Made by a program: the position numbers and the translations under genes
Shown: positions 1-14,140 of the stretch, piece by piece
How positions within the stretch are numbered: the first letter of the stretch is position 1
Layout of the letters: every line of letters begins with the position of its first letter
The notes under the pieces: model-generated
Seen by the model: the letters and a program-made list of their open reading frames with translations, nothing else
Told to the model about the DNA's origin: nothing
Databases searched by the model: none
DNA from: Tillus elongatus
Taxonomy: Eukaryota > Arthropoda > Insecta > Coleoptera > Cleridae
Direction: 5' to 3'
DNA: 64,000 bases
Assembly: GCA_964006375.1 (NCBI GenBank)
Contig: OZ023264.1
Location: forward strand, 18,541,242-18,605,241

Positions 1-383
1 TTAATAATATTGTTATTCGGAAAAATCCTATAAAATATATCGTCTACATTATCTATGGTGAAATTCAATGTCAATATGAAATTATGATATTCAGAATGGT
101 AATCTTTTGTCATGAAGGTAACTGTATTTGCGTAGTGTCTTTTTATTTGGTTGTAGTCTCTATGTAATTGTGTCAAGTCATGTATGTGTATCAGATTCCA
201 GTTGCTAGTCTCAGTGTATGTTGTGCCTAATTTCTTTGATAACATGCCTGGGTTGTCTGTCAAGTCTTGTATTTGGGCTGTTATTCCCGTGGCAAGGAAC
301 CATAATACGATGGTTGCTGCTTCCGTTTGACTCTGCTTGGCCACTATTTCTGCTTTAACTTGGCTCTGCTTGGCTCGAATTGG
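1..383 (-). CDS. Env-like N-terminal fragment of an insect errantivirus-type element (runs off left edge)
   Basis: Reading from 383 leftwards there is an open frame of about 127 codons that leaves the window. It holds a hydrophobic signal-peptide-like stretch (TIVLWFLATGITA, cleavage likely before the following Gln), then a region resembling the mature N-terminus of insect retrovirus-like/baculovirus F-type envelope proteins: an NPGML...KLG motif, then W-N-L and a DLTQLH segment. In the family this protein is a membrane glycoprotein for cell entry. No upstream ATG exists in frame before the signal peptide; in errantiviruses env is made from a spliced RNA, so the start may come from a leader exon. 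It lies only about 50 bp from the primer-binding site, with no gag or pol between. The family call rests on motif recall, not a search; only the first third of a normal Env is visible. Confidence 0.5.
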
Positions 384-435
384 TTATTAGGCGTCGATAC
401 GCTTAAAAATCGATATGCTTTCGGTTTTCTAACCA

Positions 436-453
436 ATCCTACCGACTGCGCCA
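436..453 (-). other. Retroviral-type primer-binding site (tRNA-Ser-like)
   Basis: The minus strand reads TGGCGCAGTCGGTAGGAT, which matches the primer-binding site I know from gypsy-group elements such as 17.6 and 297. It directly follows the presumed U5 end of the LTR-like segment at 454-867 and precedes the env-like frame. Confidence 0.7.
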
Positions 454-867
454 CTTAACTTCACGGTTAAGACGTTTGACTTTTTAAAACAATTTATTTA
501 ATACTTTGAACAATCAATACTTAATTATTTAGTTACAATAAAAAATGAATAATATAATATACTAAATTAAGACGATCAACCTACATGTGATCTAATGTCT
601 ATGCACTCGGTGTGCGAAGGACTAACTCGGAACAAGAATGAACGGTTCTACCTCTGTGATTAGCCTCTTTATAGTTTTCCCTCCAGGCGTGGCACTATTG
701 TCTCTGGATCACAAGGAATCTGCTGATGTTGATTCTCACAGTGATATTCCGTTCTACTTGCACTTTGAACCTCCATAGTTCTTGGCTCCTGTATGACGAC
801 GGCTGACTCAGCGGTTCTTACCGTGGGAAGGCGACATTGTATTATAATGGGCCATTGTTTGGGCTCC
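454..867 (-). mobile_element. Putative 5' LTR of an errantivirus/gypsy-type element
   Basis: On the minus strand this segment ends exactly at the primer-binding site and holds a TATA-like CTATAAAGAGG (664-674) and an AATAAA signal (493-498), a layout expected of U3-R-U5. The outer boundary near 867 is inferred from where similarity to the neighbouring repeat-protein fragment stops. A second LTR and the target duplication lie outside the window. A 66-codon open stretch inside (669-869, minus) is not recognised and is probably chance. Confidence 0.5.
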
Positions 868-1380
868 ATTTATCTCGCGAACGATGTCTTTATTATTGTC
901 AACTCTGTTTTCTTTACAATAATCAATATACATTCGGAAGATTTGTGAAATATTTAATGAGCCAGGTAAATATTTCTTTGAAGAGTCTTTTCTAGTATAA
1001 TGACTTTTTACGGCTTCAAACGAATTTATGTAATTTTTTTACTAAAAGTTCTTGTTCCTCGCTTATGCAGATTTTTGCTTTGTTTCTACCCCTATTGTCT
1101 CTATCTATGGTAAATAGATTGTTTTCTGAAATACTGACCTTCGCGGCTACGGTTTTAACAACTTGGTGACTTATTCCCAGTCTATTTAAGAAAAATGTTT
1201 GACATACATTTTCTCTATTTCCTTCTTCTCAAGACAAATGGTAAAAATAAGTCATTTTTCTACGACTATTATCACCCACATTGGAATTGTCTTCATCACT
1301 ATTATCAACTGGTACTTGGACATCTTGGCTCCGACGAAGGCGCTGTCGATTGTTGTTTTTTAAAACATCCAACCGCATAA
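866..1380 (-). pseudogene. Degraded fragment of an arthropod multicopy protein family (transposon-associated, function unknown)
   Basis: Minus-strand frames give VCQTFFLNRLGISHQVVKT, then acidic and basic spacers, then SHYTRKDSSKKYLPGSLNIS and MYIDYCKENR. This order (CxTFFLNxLxIS, then an SHYxRxxS, a Y-L block and an MYxxYC block) is what I recall from a large arthropod family of uncharacterised, probably transposon-derived proteins. The reading frame changes at about 1035 (TGA after KKLHKFV) and there is another stop near 1235, so it is broken. It is cut at about 866 by the LTR-like segment. No activity can be assigned. Confidence 0.5.
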
Positions 1381-2078
1381 TAAAATCTCGTTCGGATTAC
1401 GTCTCCTAAAAGTCCAATATTCTGAAAATATAGAAAGTCGCATGTCTTTCGATATTTTATTCACACATTTTAGTCGACAGGTATTTTTACGTGGCTCTTT
1501 TAATTTTTTTGCCCCTTGAAGTCATGTTTTTGCACTTAAAACTGAACAAAATTATTATAATAAACAAATAATACACTGGCACTCTGGCTGGTCTGGGTAA
1601 CACTGTGTAAATGGCTCATGCGGTCAGAGAACTACACAAGGTGTTCGTCGGCAAATGCTCTTTTTAGTGCATACTATCCTATGTCCGCAGTTTGGACATA
1701 GGCTACCGTATATTAATGAAAAAATCCTGTGATGCTGTTAGAACACTTTCCATTTTGTAAATTTTAAAGGCGGTAAATTAAAAAAATTGGACTTAGGATA
1801 GTTTTACATCAAAATATTGATCTGTTTTACAACAAGCACTTAATAACCCATTTTTAGGAAAAAATGGACTTAGGATAGTTTTGCACCAACCCGACGATAT
1901 GTAGATACTGATACTGTTACAATTTGCTTATAGCCAAAATATAAGCGAACTTTAAATAAAAAATAGCACTACCTACAACAAAAACAAAACTATTCCGGGA
2001 TACCAAAAACTTTTCATCAATGTTTTCACAATTATGGTAAAAGAAAAGAAAAGCGCCCCAAAACTGAGGCTTTCGGAA
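1381..2078. other. Non-coding stretch with one short direct repeat
   Basis: No gene seen. A 17-bp word beginning GGACTTAGGATAG occurs at 1789-1805 and again at 1866-1882. An ACTATCCTATGTCC-type word near 1670 and its near complement 25 bp on suggest remnants of a small repeat. Confidence 0.4.
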
Positions 2079-2140
2079 AATGTCTTCAAATGAGCGCGAA
2101 TTAGGGCCCCTGGAACCCATTTCCATGGTCAGTTCAAAAG
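2079..2140 (+). repeat. Fragment of family A (hairpin/(TA)n element)
   Basis: TCTTCAAATGAGCGCGAATT followed by a GGCCCCTGGAACCCAT block matches the part of family A that normally lies between its terminal hairpin and its (TA)n tract, as in the full copies at 9215 and 10509. It sits just upstream of the reverse-transcriptase fragment. Confidence 0.6.
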
Positions 2141-2327
2141 TTATATATAATTATAATTTACTTGTTTCTATTTTACATTTCATTGGTCTGAAAACGACTG
2201 CACTAGACCTGATTTCTAATTACCTGGAGGGTCGAACCCAGTCTGTAAAAATAGACGGCAATTACTCGCAGACACGTTTAATTAGTGTCGGTGTGCCACA
2301 AGGGTCAATTCTTGGTCCTCTATTATT

Positions 2328-2456
2328 AGTGAATTTTCGTAGAAAAAATTCACTAATGAGGAGATCCCGACTTTTGAATTTTGAAAAAAATTTTACAAAT
2401 GTGCGCGAACTAGGACCCCTAGAACCCATATCCGGGGTCAGTTTCAATTTTTATTT

Positions 2457-2551
<95 letters not shown>

Positions 2552-3186
2552 ACCGATAACTCAAAAAATATGGGGCCGATTATGTACCTTCCTCTTGTAA
2601 ATGGCTTGGATAAGTTTGTTAGTCAGGAAAATCGGACGAGGTTGTCCGGCAACATTTTGAGTTTTCATTCGAAAAAAAATTATATCTCCGGAATTAACTA
2701 AGTAAGGGCAACTATTTGGTACACGGGTTAATGTCATTATAGGTAAGCTACCTGCCAAAATTTAGCGCTGTAGGTTAAAGGATAAAAAAGTTACAGGCAT
2801 TTAAAGAAGCATAAATTTGGGTTTTCCTCAAAACGTCAAAGTCGCGATTTAAAATGTCAAAATTGGTAATATTTCGGCAATGAACCTGAAACTAATATGA
2901 TCTATGGAAGGAAAATGTCTCAAGAATAATGTTTTACAAAGCCTGAACTATTAGTTTCAATCGTCATTGTCCTTCATTTTACTAAAGTATTCCCAGAAAA
3001 TTCATTTCAAATAAACCTTTTCTCTGATGCTTTAGCAGTATTGTTGGCTATAGAGTTTATCGTTTAATGGTATATCATTTTTGTCGAATTTTCGTAAAAA
3101 ATTATTAAAGTTCAATATATCCATTATTATGCAAGTTACGAAAAAAGTTGTATATATTAATTATAGGGTGTCTTGAGCTACATCTT
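2328..3186 (+). mobile_element. Family A element inserted in the reverse transcriptase
   Basis: Starts with the inverted AGTGAATTTT...AAAATTCACT hairpin, continues through (TA)n into CACACCGATAACTC, and stops within the block ending TTTCCACAA, shorter than the full copies. The flanks read CTATTATT on the left and TTATTTAGTATC on the right. They fit a 5-bp TTATT duplication, or equally insertion between two T residues without duplication. Confidence 0.75.
2460..2548. repeat. (TA)n microsatellite inside family A
   Basis: About 44 uninterrupted TA units. The (IY)n frames it produces are not genes. Confidence 0.95.
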
Positions 3187-3598
3187 AAAAATATTTCCAC
3201 AATTATTTAGTATCTATACGCGCAACACGTTTCGTAAGCTTCAACATTGTCAGTTTCATATGTATGCCGATGACAACCAGCTATATTTGTCGTTCGAAAG
3301 GGCAAAGGTTCGTGAGGCGGAGGCCAAGATCAATTGTGATCTGGCGAACTTGACGCAGTTTTCGAGAGAACATTCTTTGTTTCTGAATCCATCCAAATCT
3401 AAAGTGCTACTATTTGGAAGTAAATCATCTGTAGCTGAAATAGCTGAGACTTTTGTTGTGGAAATAAATAACGTCGTAATACCTATCGTTGAGAGTGCTA
3501 GTAATTTGGGAGTTACTTTTGAAAATAATTTTAGGTTTACTAGTCAGATTTCAAAATACTTAAGATCATATGTTGCCTTTAAACTACTTTATCCCCAT

Positions 3599-3783
3599 TT
3601 TTTCCCTCAGGGCTCGTCCGCGGCCCTGCCGCCCCGATAGCACTGCAACCTTTGGTTGATTGTGCATACCCTTAGTCTTACTCCACGCATTCCAAAATCA
3701 CTGTGCCTTGAACTAGTCTGCACAGCGATTGGTATGGTGAAGTTTTATATTGTTCTGTCTCCGGTCTAGACTGACCGTAGATC
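3599..3783 (-). mobile_element. SINE-1, longest copy, with target duplication
   Basis: A 185-bp minus-strand insert whose 3' end reads CCGCGGACGAGCCCTGAGGG followed by a short A-run. It is flanked by ACTTTATCCCCAT (3586-3598) and ACTTTATCCTCAT (3784-3796), a 13-bp target duplication with one mismatch. It splits the reverse transcriptase C-terminal region. Shorter, 5'-truncated copies sit at 7420-7553 and 36824-36879. I see no clear tRNA-like head. Confidence 0.85.
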
Positions 3784-4299
3784 ACTTTATCCTCATAGAA
3801 ATTATTCATGTGTTAAAACGAAAGCGATGCTATGCGACACATTAGTCTTGTTGCACTTTTTGTATGCTGCACCATTGTACTATCCCTGTCTTGATGTAGT
3901 CACCAAGAACAGAGTACAGAAAATACAAAACTCGTGTCTCAGGTATATTTTTCGATTCCGACGTAGGCAACATGTATCGCATAAATTAAGTGAATTAAAG
4001 TGCCTTAATATGGGTAACAGACAGAAGTTAAACACGCTGTGCTTCTACCATCAGGTTGTTTTTAATTAAAAAAAACCTGCCTATTTGTACGATAAAATCC
4101 GCTTAAGGGCTGACAATCACAACATAAATATCCGCAACCGTGATTACATAACTCCTCCTCAGCATAAAACCTCTCTTTTTGAAAGATCTTATAGTTACAA
4201 TGTTCCAAAGCTTTATAATGCGATACCAAATGAACTTAAGAGGCTAAAAATTGAACAGTTTAAGAAGCATTTGTTTGACTACCTGTATAGTACACAGTA

Positions 4300-5920
4300 A
4301 ATGGTACTTGATAGTTTTTCTTTTTTTGTAATCGGGAATAATTTTGGAGATATTATGACTTTCCGGTTAAGATTTTAGTCTAGTTTAGTGTTTAGACTAG
4401 CGAGTGGTTTCCGCCACGTATCTAGATGTCAAGCGGGTGTTTAGTGGGTAGTCCCGACCTGGAGGGAAGGAGAGCAACCACAGGGCCGGTTGGTGTCAGA
4501 TCGCGGAAGCGCCAGCCACCAGCCTGCGTAAAATGCAATGACCTCCGCTATGGAAAAAAAACACATCTGTCATTCAAACGTTTCCACCCAGACGAATGTA
4601 TCTATCGAAAATGCTATCAAACTTTCTGAAACGACACCACAATATGAGACAAGCATTTTAGGATAATATTAAGGACAGGACCTAAAAGGCCTCTTGTCTA
4701 AGTTTTATACATTTTTGCAATTACATTTTAAACAGAATATTAATTATTTAAATATTGGCAAATCGTCTGATGACTATAAAATAATTTAACCGATCATAGA
4801 ACCTGTTTTTTTCTAGATCCATTCATGCTAAATTTTACCTGTTTTGAGTAAATGAATATTCATAACAATATTATTTGTCGTCTGAATGAATTTTTAATCA
4901 AAACTTGTTCTCTTACTAAAACTAATTTGGACATAAATTTATTCTAATTTTCCTTTTTCCCAAGAATCAACTCTTTATTACAGTCATAATAAATAATTTA
5001 TTATGATTTATTCTAATACTTTAAACGTTTGATTCCAGTTTTTCTTTATAGTTCACCTATTATCAAGTTTATTCTACTTTCTCCACCTTAATTAAATTTC
5101 TGTCTACGATAATTGACTTGATATGTATTATATTTGTATAGTAACTTTTAATAATACGGTATACAGTGAGGTTTGTAAATTGTTACAAGACAATAACGGA
5201 ACAACGGTATAAATATTTTGCCTAAAAATTTGGTGAGGTAATTGGATATTATAAGATACTTTTGACATTTACCCCTTCCCACATTTTGAATGGCAACTTT
5301 GAAATGTCAAATGGAAAATTTCGGGACGCCACACAGTGGGTCAGAATTGGCATTTTTCGGAAAAAATCCTGTATCACAAAATATTCGAATATTTCATTTG
5401 TATGTTGTTGGTTTTTGCAAATGGTAATGGTAATACGTATATTTTAGCATATAATATATTTTAAATCTACCATCTAAAAATGTTAAGAAAAAAGAAATTC
5501 CGAGTACTAGACATCCTCAATTCAGATCTTCTTATAGAAGCTCTAAATTGATATATAAAAACTTTATCAATCGTTTTTTTTCTCACAGAACAGTTACTTG
5601 ATCCTTCTAAGGTTATATATACTGGATAAGTCAAATTTCCATGCTTATTGTTATACAGGGTGAAATACCAAGTCAATGATGGTTTTGTTATAAAGCCCGC
5701 TGCCACAGAACAAGAAGCACTGCCAACAGTGTATTTATCCGCAGATATCCGCAGTTGATTTCCACCTTATCACTTAGGTTAAAGTACGAACAAAATAAGT
5801 TAACTGGTCAGAACATGTAGGTACATGTAACTAGTAGTTAACATTCTAAGACTTTATGAGACCTAAAAAAAAGTTTCATAGTAGAACCTTGCAAAATTTT
5901 GCATGACCCTTTTATATAAC
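4300..5920. other. No supported gene; AT-rich spacer
   Basis: The first part is probably the 3' untranslated region of the retrotransposon ending at 4299. A 67-codon frame at 4426-4629 (+) contains CVKC and HPDECIYRKC but matches nothing I recognise and has no supporting context. The rest shows no feature I can name. Confidence 0.4.
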
Positions 5921-6496
<576 letters not shown>

Positions 6497-6975
6497 TATC
6501 CCTACCTTCTCTCTATTATAAAAAATATCTTGTGCTCTAACTCCTTTTGGGAAAAATGCTCAAAACTCAATTTTCTATGAAGCTAAAGAATTAAATTTTG
6601 CTACATCTGCAGATAGTGTAAGTCTTTTTAAAAGAACTTGTATTACAAATTTCATTAAAGTTATGCAGAAGATTTCCAGAAGGAAACATAACTCATATTT
6701 AGAAAAGTAAAGTATCTGCCAAATTATAAGCGTAGCAGTTATTTTTCCTTATTAATCGCCAGTATGATTTTGTTTTAGTCAACCTAATCAAACTGTTTTT
6801 TTTTTTTCAATACTAACAATAACAAAATTATAATTTCAGACTGAAAGGTGACAAACTTATCTAGGCGTTTTAAACAAAAATGAGATCTTGTTCAAAACGT
6901 ATAAAATCTGTGCACTATTGTTTCTCCAAATGTTAAAATAAAACATAAAAAAAACATACACTCATCGAGCTGGAT
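6497..6975 (-). repeat. Dispersed repeat R3 (inverted copy of 13597-14140)
   Basis: The block from about 6497 (CTCTATTATAAAAAATATC) to about 6975 (GAGCTGGATT) is the reverse complement, at moderate divergence, of 13597-14140. In the other copy the family starts with a tRNA-like head; here the head is cut at 6975 where the next retrotransposon begins. Confidence 0.7.
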
Positions 6976-7032
6976 TACATCCAAATGTTCAACCACACTC
7001 ATCGAGCTGGATTACATCCAAATGTTCAACCA
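6959..7032 (+). repeat. 37-bp exact tandem duplication
   Basis: Unit 6959-6995 (starting CACTCATCGAGCTGG) is repeated exactly at 6996-7032. It straddles the junction between R3 and the following reverse-transcriptase fragment. Confidence 0.95.
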
Positions 7033-8343
7033 CCGACAGTGCCCAATGTCGCGCATAAAATGACGGATATCATTTTCAAAACTAAAAAGGTACGAAAGAT
7101 GTTCTCTTCTCTTAATACCAGGAAAGCATCTGGCCTTGACCAGAGCCCAGCAATTGTTAAACTTCCGGTCTATGGCCTACCACCAAAACGTTGTACCTGG
7201 ACAGCAAATTTCCACTCCAACCGGAGCATTTATGTTGTCGTGGATGGCCATTCCTCTAAACTGTATCCAATTAATGCAGGAGTCCCTCAAAGTTTAGCCT
7301 TAGCCCGTACTTTGCTTCTTCTCCACATCAATGACCTCTCTAGCACATCCAACCCAGTTGACAGTTACGCGGACGACAGCACCCTCCACTCAAATATACA
7401 ATATTCTAAGCCTGTCTCTCGTTCAAGGCACAGTGATTTTGGAATGGGTGGAGTAAGACTAGGGGTATGCACAATCAACCAAGGGTTGCGGTGCTATCGG
7501 GGCGGCAAGGCCGCGGACGAGCCCTGAGGGAACAAAAAAAAAAAAAAAAAAAAAAGCCTGTCTCTTTGGCCCAATTAGATGAAGATCGCAGACTCATAAA
7601 GGGTTCTGTCTCTGTGGATCTCAAAAAAATATTAAACTGGGGAAGTAGAAATCTTGTACAATTCAACTCCACCAACTCTCATAAGAGATACACCAGCCCT
7701 AGACCCATTGCAATGAACAACCAAGTTATTCAAAGTAATGAGTCCTTTTCACTTGTTGGCATTTCTGTGGATCGAAATCTCAATTGGCACCATGTCAATT
7801 GCAGAAGCGGCTGCTAAGAAATTAGGTTTCCTCTTTTGGGCTCGCAAATACCAGCTAATCTCTATACCTTATATACTTCACAAATAAGGCCAAACCTCGA
7901 ATACTGCTCCCACATCTGGGGTGCCGCTGCCGCTTCTACACTCGCTATCCTGGACTCCATTCAGAAGAGCGCTATACGTCTCATCGGTGACCCTACCCTC
8001 ACCCAAAGGCTGCCATCCCTTGCCCACGGACGTGCCGTTGGTAACCGATCTCTCTTTTATAGATATCTGCACGCGCGTTGCTCAGAGGAGTATTCTTCCA
8101 TAGTCCCTCCACCTGCTGCCCTCAACAGATCTACCAGGGGAACAGAGCGAATGCACCCTTTTACTGTCCAGGTCACTAGACATAGAACATCTTGTTATTT
8201 TGTTATGCACGCTCTTTTGTCCCGAGGACTTCCAAGTTGTGGAATTCCTTGCCGGCACATGTTTTTCCTTCTCCTCCAAACCTTCAAGTCTAGAATTAAC
8301 AAGTTGCCTCTTTCCTCCTTGTCGACACCCACGGTACGATAGT
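6985..8343 (+). pseudogene. Second non-LTR retrotransposon RT, internally deleted and split by a SINE
   Basis: Recognisable in order: VRKMFSSLNTRKASGLD (RT motif 1 region), a deletion after VKLPVYGLPPK, then RSIYVVVDGHSSKLYPINAG and VPQSLALARTL (degraded VPQGS motif), HINDL, SYADDSTLHS (catalytic YADD), a SINE at 7420-7553, then thumb sequence with RNLVQFNSTNSHKR and VGISVDRNLNWHHV. A frame change follows near 7800. The C-terminal domain reads QIRPNLEYCSHIWGAAAAS and LDSIQKSAIRLIGDPTLTQR, ending about 8343 with several further frame changes (an LWNSLPAHVF-like motif is split between frames near 8240). The endonuclease half is absent. Non-functional; Jockey/CR1-type by overall look. Confidence 0.85.
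7420..7553 (+). mobile_element. SINE-1, 5'-truncated copy with A-tail
   Basis: Ends in CCTGAGGGAAC plus about 21 A. Flanked by AAGCCTGTCTCT at 7408-7419 and 7554-7565, an exact 12-bp target duplication. The body matches 3599-3783 on the opposite strand. Confidence 0.9.
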
Positions 8344-9214
8344 ATTTAGGCTGTAAGCCCTCGTGGTGTATTGTAGAAATATAAAAAAAATTGTATATCG
8401 GTATTGGTTACCGTATTTAAGACGACTAGTAGATTTCACCCCGCGAGCGATATTTCTGGGTTAGGGCACAAATTTTCCGTGCTCTCCTCGTATGTACTAA
8501 ACTAATTTAGCCCAGAAATTCTCAATGATCAGTTTCACCCATGCTGGACGCACCTTGCTATTTAATCGGTCAATCTATAAAAAAAGGCATATTACTTCAC
8601 TAGAACAAGACCGCTGGTGGGTACTTAGTTTAGAAAAAGTATCTGCCTTTAACGGTTGTTACTCAGGTTTATACATGAAAATTAATTCGCCGCAATGACT
8701 GTTTAGATGACGTTTCGCAATTTATAAATTAACAGTCTATGAAGAAACAAGAATGGATACATAAATAATAGTGCCATTATGTTTGTGTACATACTGTAAT
8801 ACGGAGAAACGTTGGGCTCTGAGACACTTCTAACCTGTATCATAAGTTATGATGTAATTTAGAAGTAGGCGAGGTCAAGATGGGAACATTAGCTGGAGTT
8901 TGTGTTAGAAAGTGAACGTTGTGTACGGGTCTTTCTTGTCTGTATTGTATGTACATAAAAGGTAGCACCACTCTCAAGTGCTCATCATCCACCATCGTCG
9001 TATTGTTGCTCTGTCGCCGTTTCTTGTAATTAAAAATTCATAGGGTGCCGTGGGAAACGGATATAGGCGTTCTTGTGCACCGTACAACATTTAAAATCCA
9101 TTATGCCACCCCGAAATGTACATATAATATAGACATAAACTGATGGCCTATGTCGGTGGTAGCAACGAACTTTCTGGGAGACGGTTGATTTGTTTATTAA
9201 GGAATTTTCATTTT
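8344..9214. other. No gene; possibly part of an LTR
   Basis: A segment at about 8775-9115 has an ACATAAAAGG box (8951) followed by CTCTCAAGTGCTCATCATCC and an AATTAAAA word, which is LTR-like, but no primer site, partner LTR or duplication is visible. I leave it unassigned. Confidence 0.3.
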
Positions 9215-11854
<2,640 letters not shown>

Positions 11855-12370
11855 CGAATTTTGTTAATATCTTGGGATCTGAAAGATACGAACTGAAACG
11901 ACTGGTGTGGAAATGGTTAGTCCAATGCCTGACAAAGACAGAGTAGGTCAGCTGCAATGGGTAGATTGATACATACTACAGGCATAAATAATAATTCAAC
12001 GATAACCAAACAATACAAATAACAGGTGCAAAACACTAACGATCGAGAAATCTCGGCCACTAAAATTCCGAAAACCGATTAAATCGTTTGTGAGCAGTTA
12101 CGACGCTAGAATGGCAGATGATATGAAATTAATAATGGGTGAAGTGATTCTTTTTTTTTTACTGGGGGATTAGATAAAATGTTTAAAATACACTATATTT
12201 GATTAAGCTTGATGAACGTCCCCAATTAAAATTTTAGCCTGAAAATATAGTATATAGTGTAAAGATCGAGGTTTAAGGGAGGCAATAAAGAAATTTTTAA
12301 GGAACTATCGCTTTTATAAAGATATGACGTTTTTGCCAAACCATGATTTGATATTTTTTGTCACACCATA
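11855..12370. repeat. Dispersed repeat R5, copy 1 (about 11895-12265)
   Basis: This block, with GTCCAATGCCTGACAAAGAC, CTGGGGGATTAGATAAAATG and GCTTGATGAACGTCCCC, aligns over about 370 bp with 13035-13405 in the same orientation. Unknown family, no coding frame. Confidence 0.65.
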
Positions 12371-12899
<529 letters not shown>

Positions 12900-13034
12900 A
12901 AAACGCTATGTTTTTGTAGGTATAAGAGCAACTGGAATGAGACTTTACATGTGGCTAGAAATGGTGTCAATAAACCTATGTTGTTAATTTAATGTAATTT
13001 GGTCCACAATATTTTTTCCAGAATAAAAATAAAA

Positions 13035-13405
13035 TTTGAAAAACATGCCTTGAAACAAATTAGTGATTAAAGTCCAATGCCTTACAGACATAGTGGTTAA
13101 CTGCCACGTGTAGATTGATTCATGGAACAGGTATAACCACACATCAACGGTAACCAAACTAAATAAATAACAAACATAAAACATACTACCCGAATCAACA
13201 ATCGTGAAATATCGGCCACAAATATCGCAAATGACAGACGACATTAAATTAAAGCTTTGACAACTGATTGTTATTTAACTGGGGGATTCAACCAAATTTT
13301 AAAATACACTATATTTCTAGCTTGATGAACGCCCCCCAAATACAGTTTTAGCACAGCATAGATATATTATGCTGTGGTTTTAGACTGAACGTGTAGCATA
13401 ATATA
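13035..13405. repeat. Dispersed repeat R5, copy 2
   Basis: Diverged direct copy of 11895-12265: GTCCAATGCCTTACAGAC, ACTGGGGGATTC and GCTTGATGAACGCCCCCC occur in the same order. Confidence 0.65.
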
Positions 13406-13596
13406 GTATAAATGTAAACAAAATCAAGTCAAGTCTCACATAAGACGTCATATAAGAATGAAACAGTCGTTGAATGTGTTTCAATGACAATTCTACGAAT
13501 TATGTAATTAAGTGTTACATATACTCTTAATACAATATCCCGGTCATGTAGCCGGTGTCAAGTACCATATAAACAAAACGTTAGTTAACGTAACGT

Positions 13597-14140
13597 TACA
13601 TAGCTCAGTGGTAGCATGCTTGTTTTCTACGCAAAAGGTTGCGTGAGCGATTCCAGCTCAATGAATGTACAGTTTTTTTTTAAATTATTTTGACACTTCG
13701 AGAAACAATAGTGCACAGATTTCATACGTTTTGAACAAGATATCATTTTTGTTTAAAACGCCTGAATAACTTTGTCACCTTTGCGCCTGAAATTATAATT
13801 TTCAGCAGACATTTTGTTATTGTTGATATTGAAAAAACCGGTTTGATTAAGTTGACTAAAACGAAATCATTCTGGCGATTAATAAGGAAAAATAACTGCT
13901 ACGTTTATAATTTGGTAGACAACTTTTCTAAATATAAATTAAGTTTCCTTCTGGAAATCTTTTGTAACTTTAATAAAATTTGTAATACACGTTTATTTTC
14001 AAAAGACTTACACTATCTATAGATATAGCAAAACTAAATTTTTTTAGCTTCATAGAAAATTAAGTTTTGCGCATTTTTCACGAAAGGAGTTACACAAGAT
14101 TTTTTTGATAATGGAGAGGTATCGAAGGTAACACTTGAAA
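13597..14140 (+). repeat. Repeat R3 with tRNA-like head (SINE-like)
   Basis: The first 70 bp look tRNA-derived: TAGCTCAGTGGTAGCATG fits an A box, and TGAGC-GATTCCA-GCTCA forms a T-arm with a seven-base loop lacking the usual TTC. A run of nine T follows at about 13673. The body matches 6497-6975 inverted. I read this as a SINE-like repeat, not a working tRNA gene. Confidence 0.6.

Larger units (their letters stand above)
2146..4299 (+). pseudogene. Non-LTR retrotransposon reverse transcriptase, broken by two insertions
   Basis: Three colinear pieces of one RT are visible. Piece 1 (about 2150-2327) has LHFIGLKTTALDLISNYLEG and the motif GVPQGSILGPLL. Piece 2 (about 3187-3598) carries FHMYADDNQLYLSF, the catalytic YADD, and the thumb region with SKSKVLLFGS. 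Piece 3 (3797-4299) is the C-terminal domain ending with KLYNAIPNELKRLK and FKKHLFDYL. Piece 1 is interrupted right after GPLL by family A, and pieces 2 and 3 by a SINE; the frame resumes correctly after both. One in-frame stop remains at 4067-4069. The protein would copy its own RNA at a nicked target. The endonuclease half is missing (5' truncation). The C-terminus suggests the CR1/Jockey superfamily; the exact clade is unresolved. Confidence 0.85.

Noticed and set aside
4426..4629. 67-codon frame with two Cys pairs
   Set aside because: Cys spacing does not fit a zinc-finger type I know and there is no supporting context.
8775..9115. Solo LTR
   Set aside because: TATA-like and polyadenylation-like words exist, but no matching ends, duplication or primer site were found.
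13597..13670. tRNA gene call
   Set aside because: The anticodon arm is poor, the T-loop lacks the TTC core and the segment continues into a dispersed repeat, so it is a SINE-like head.
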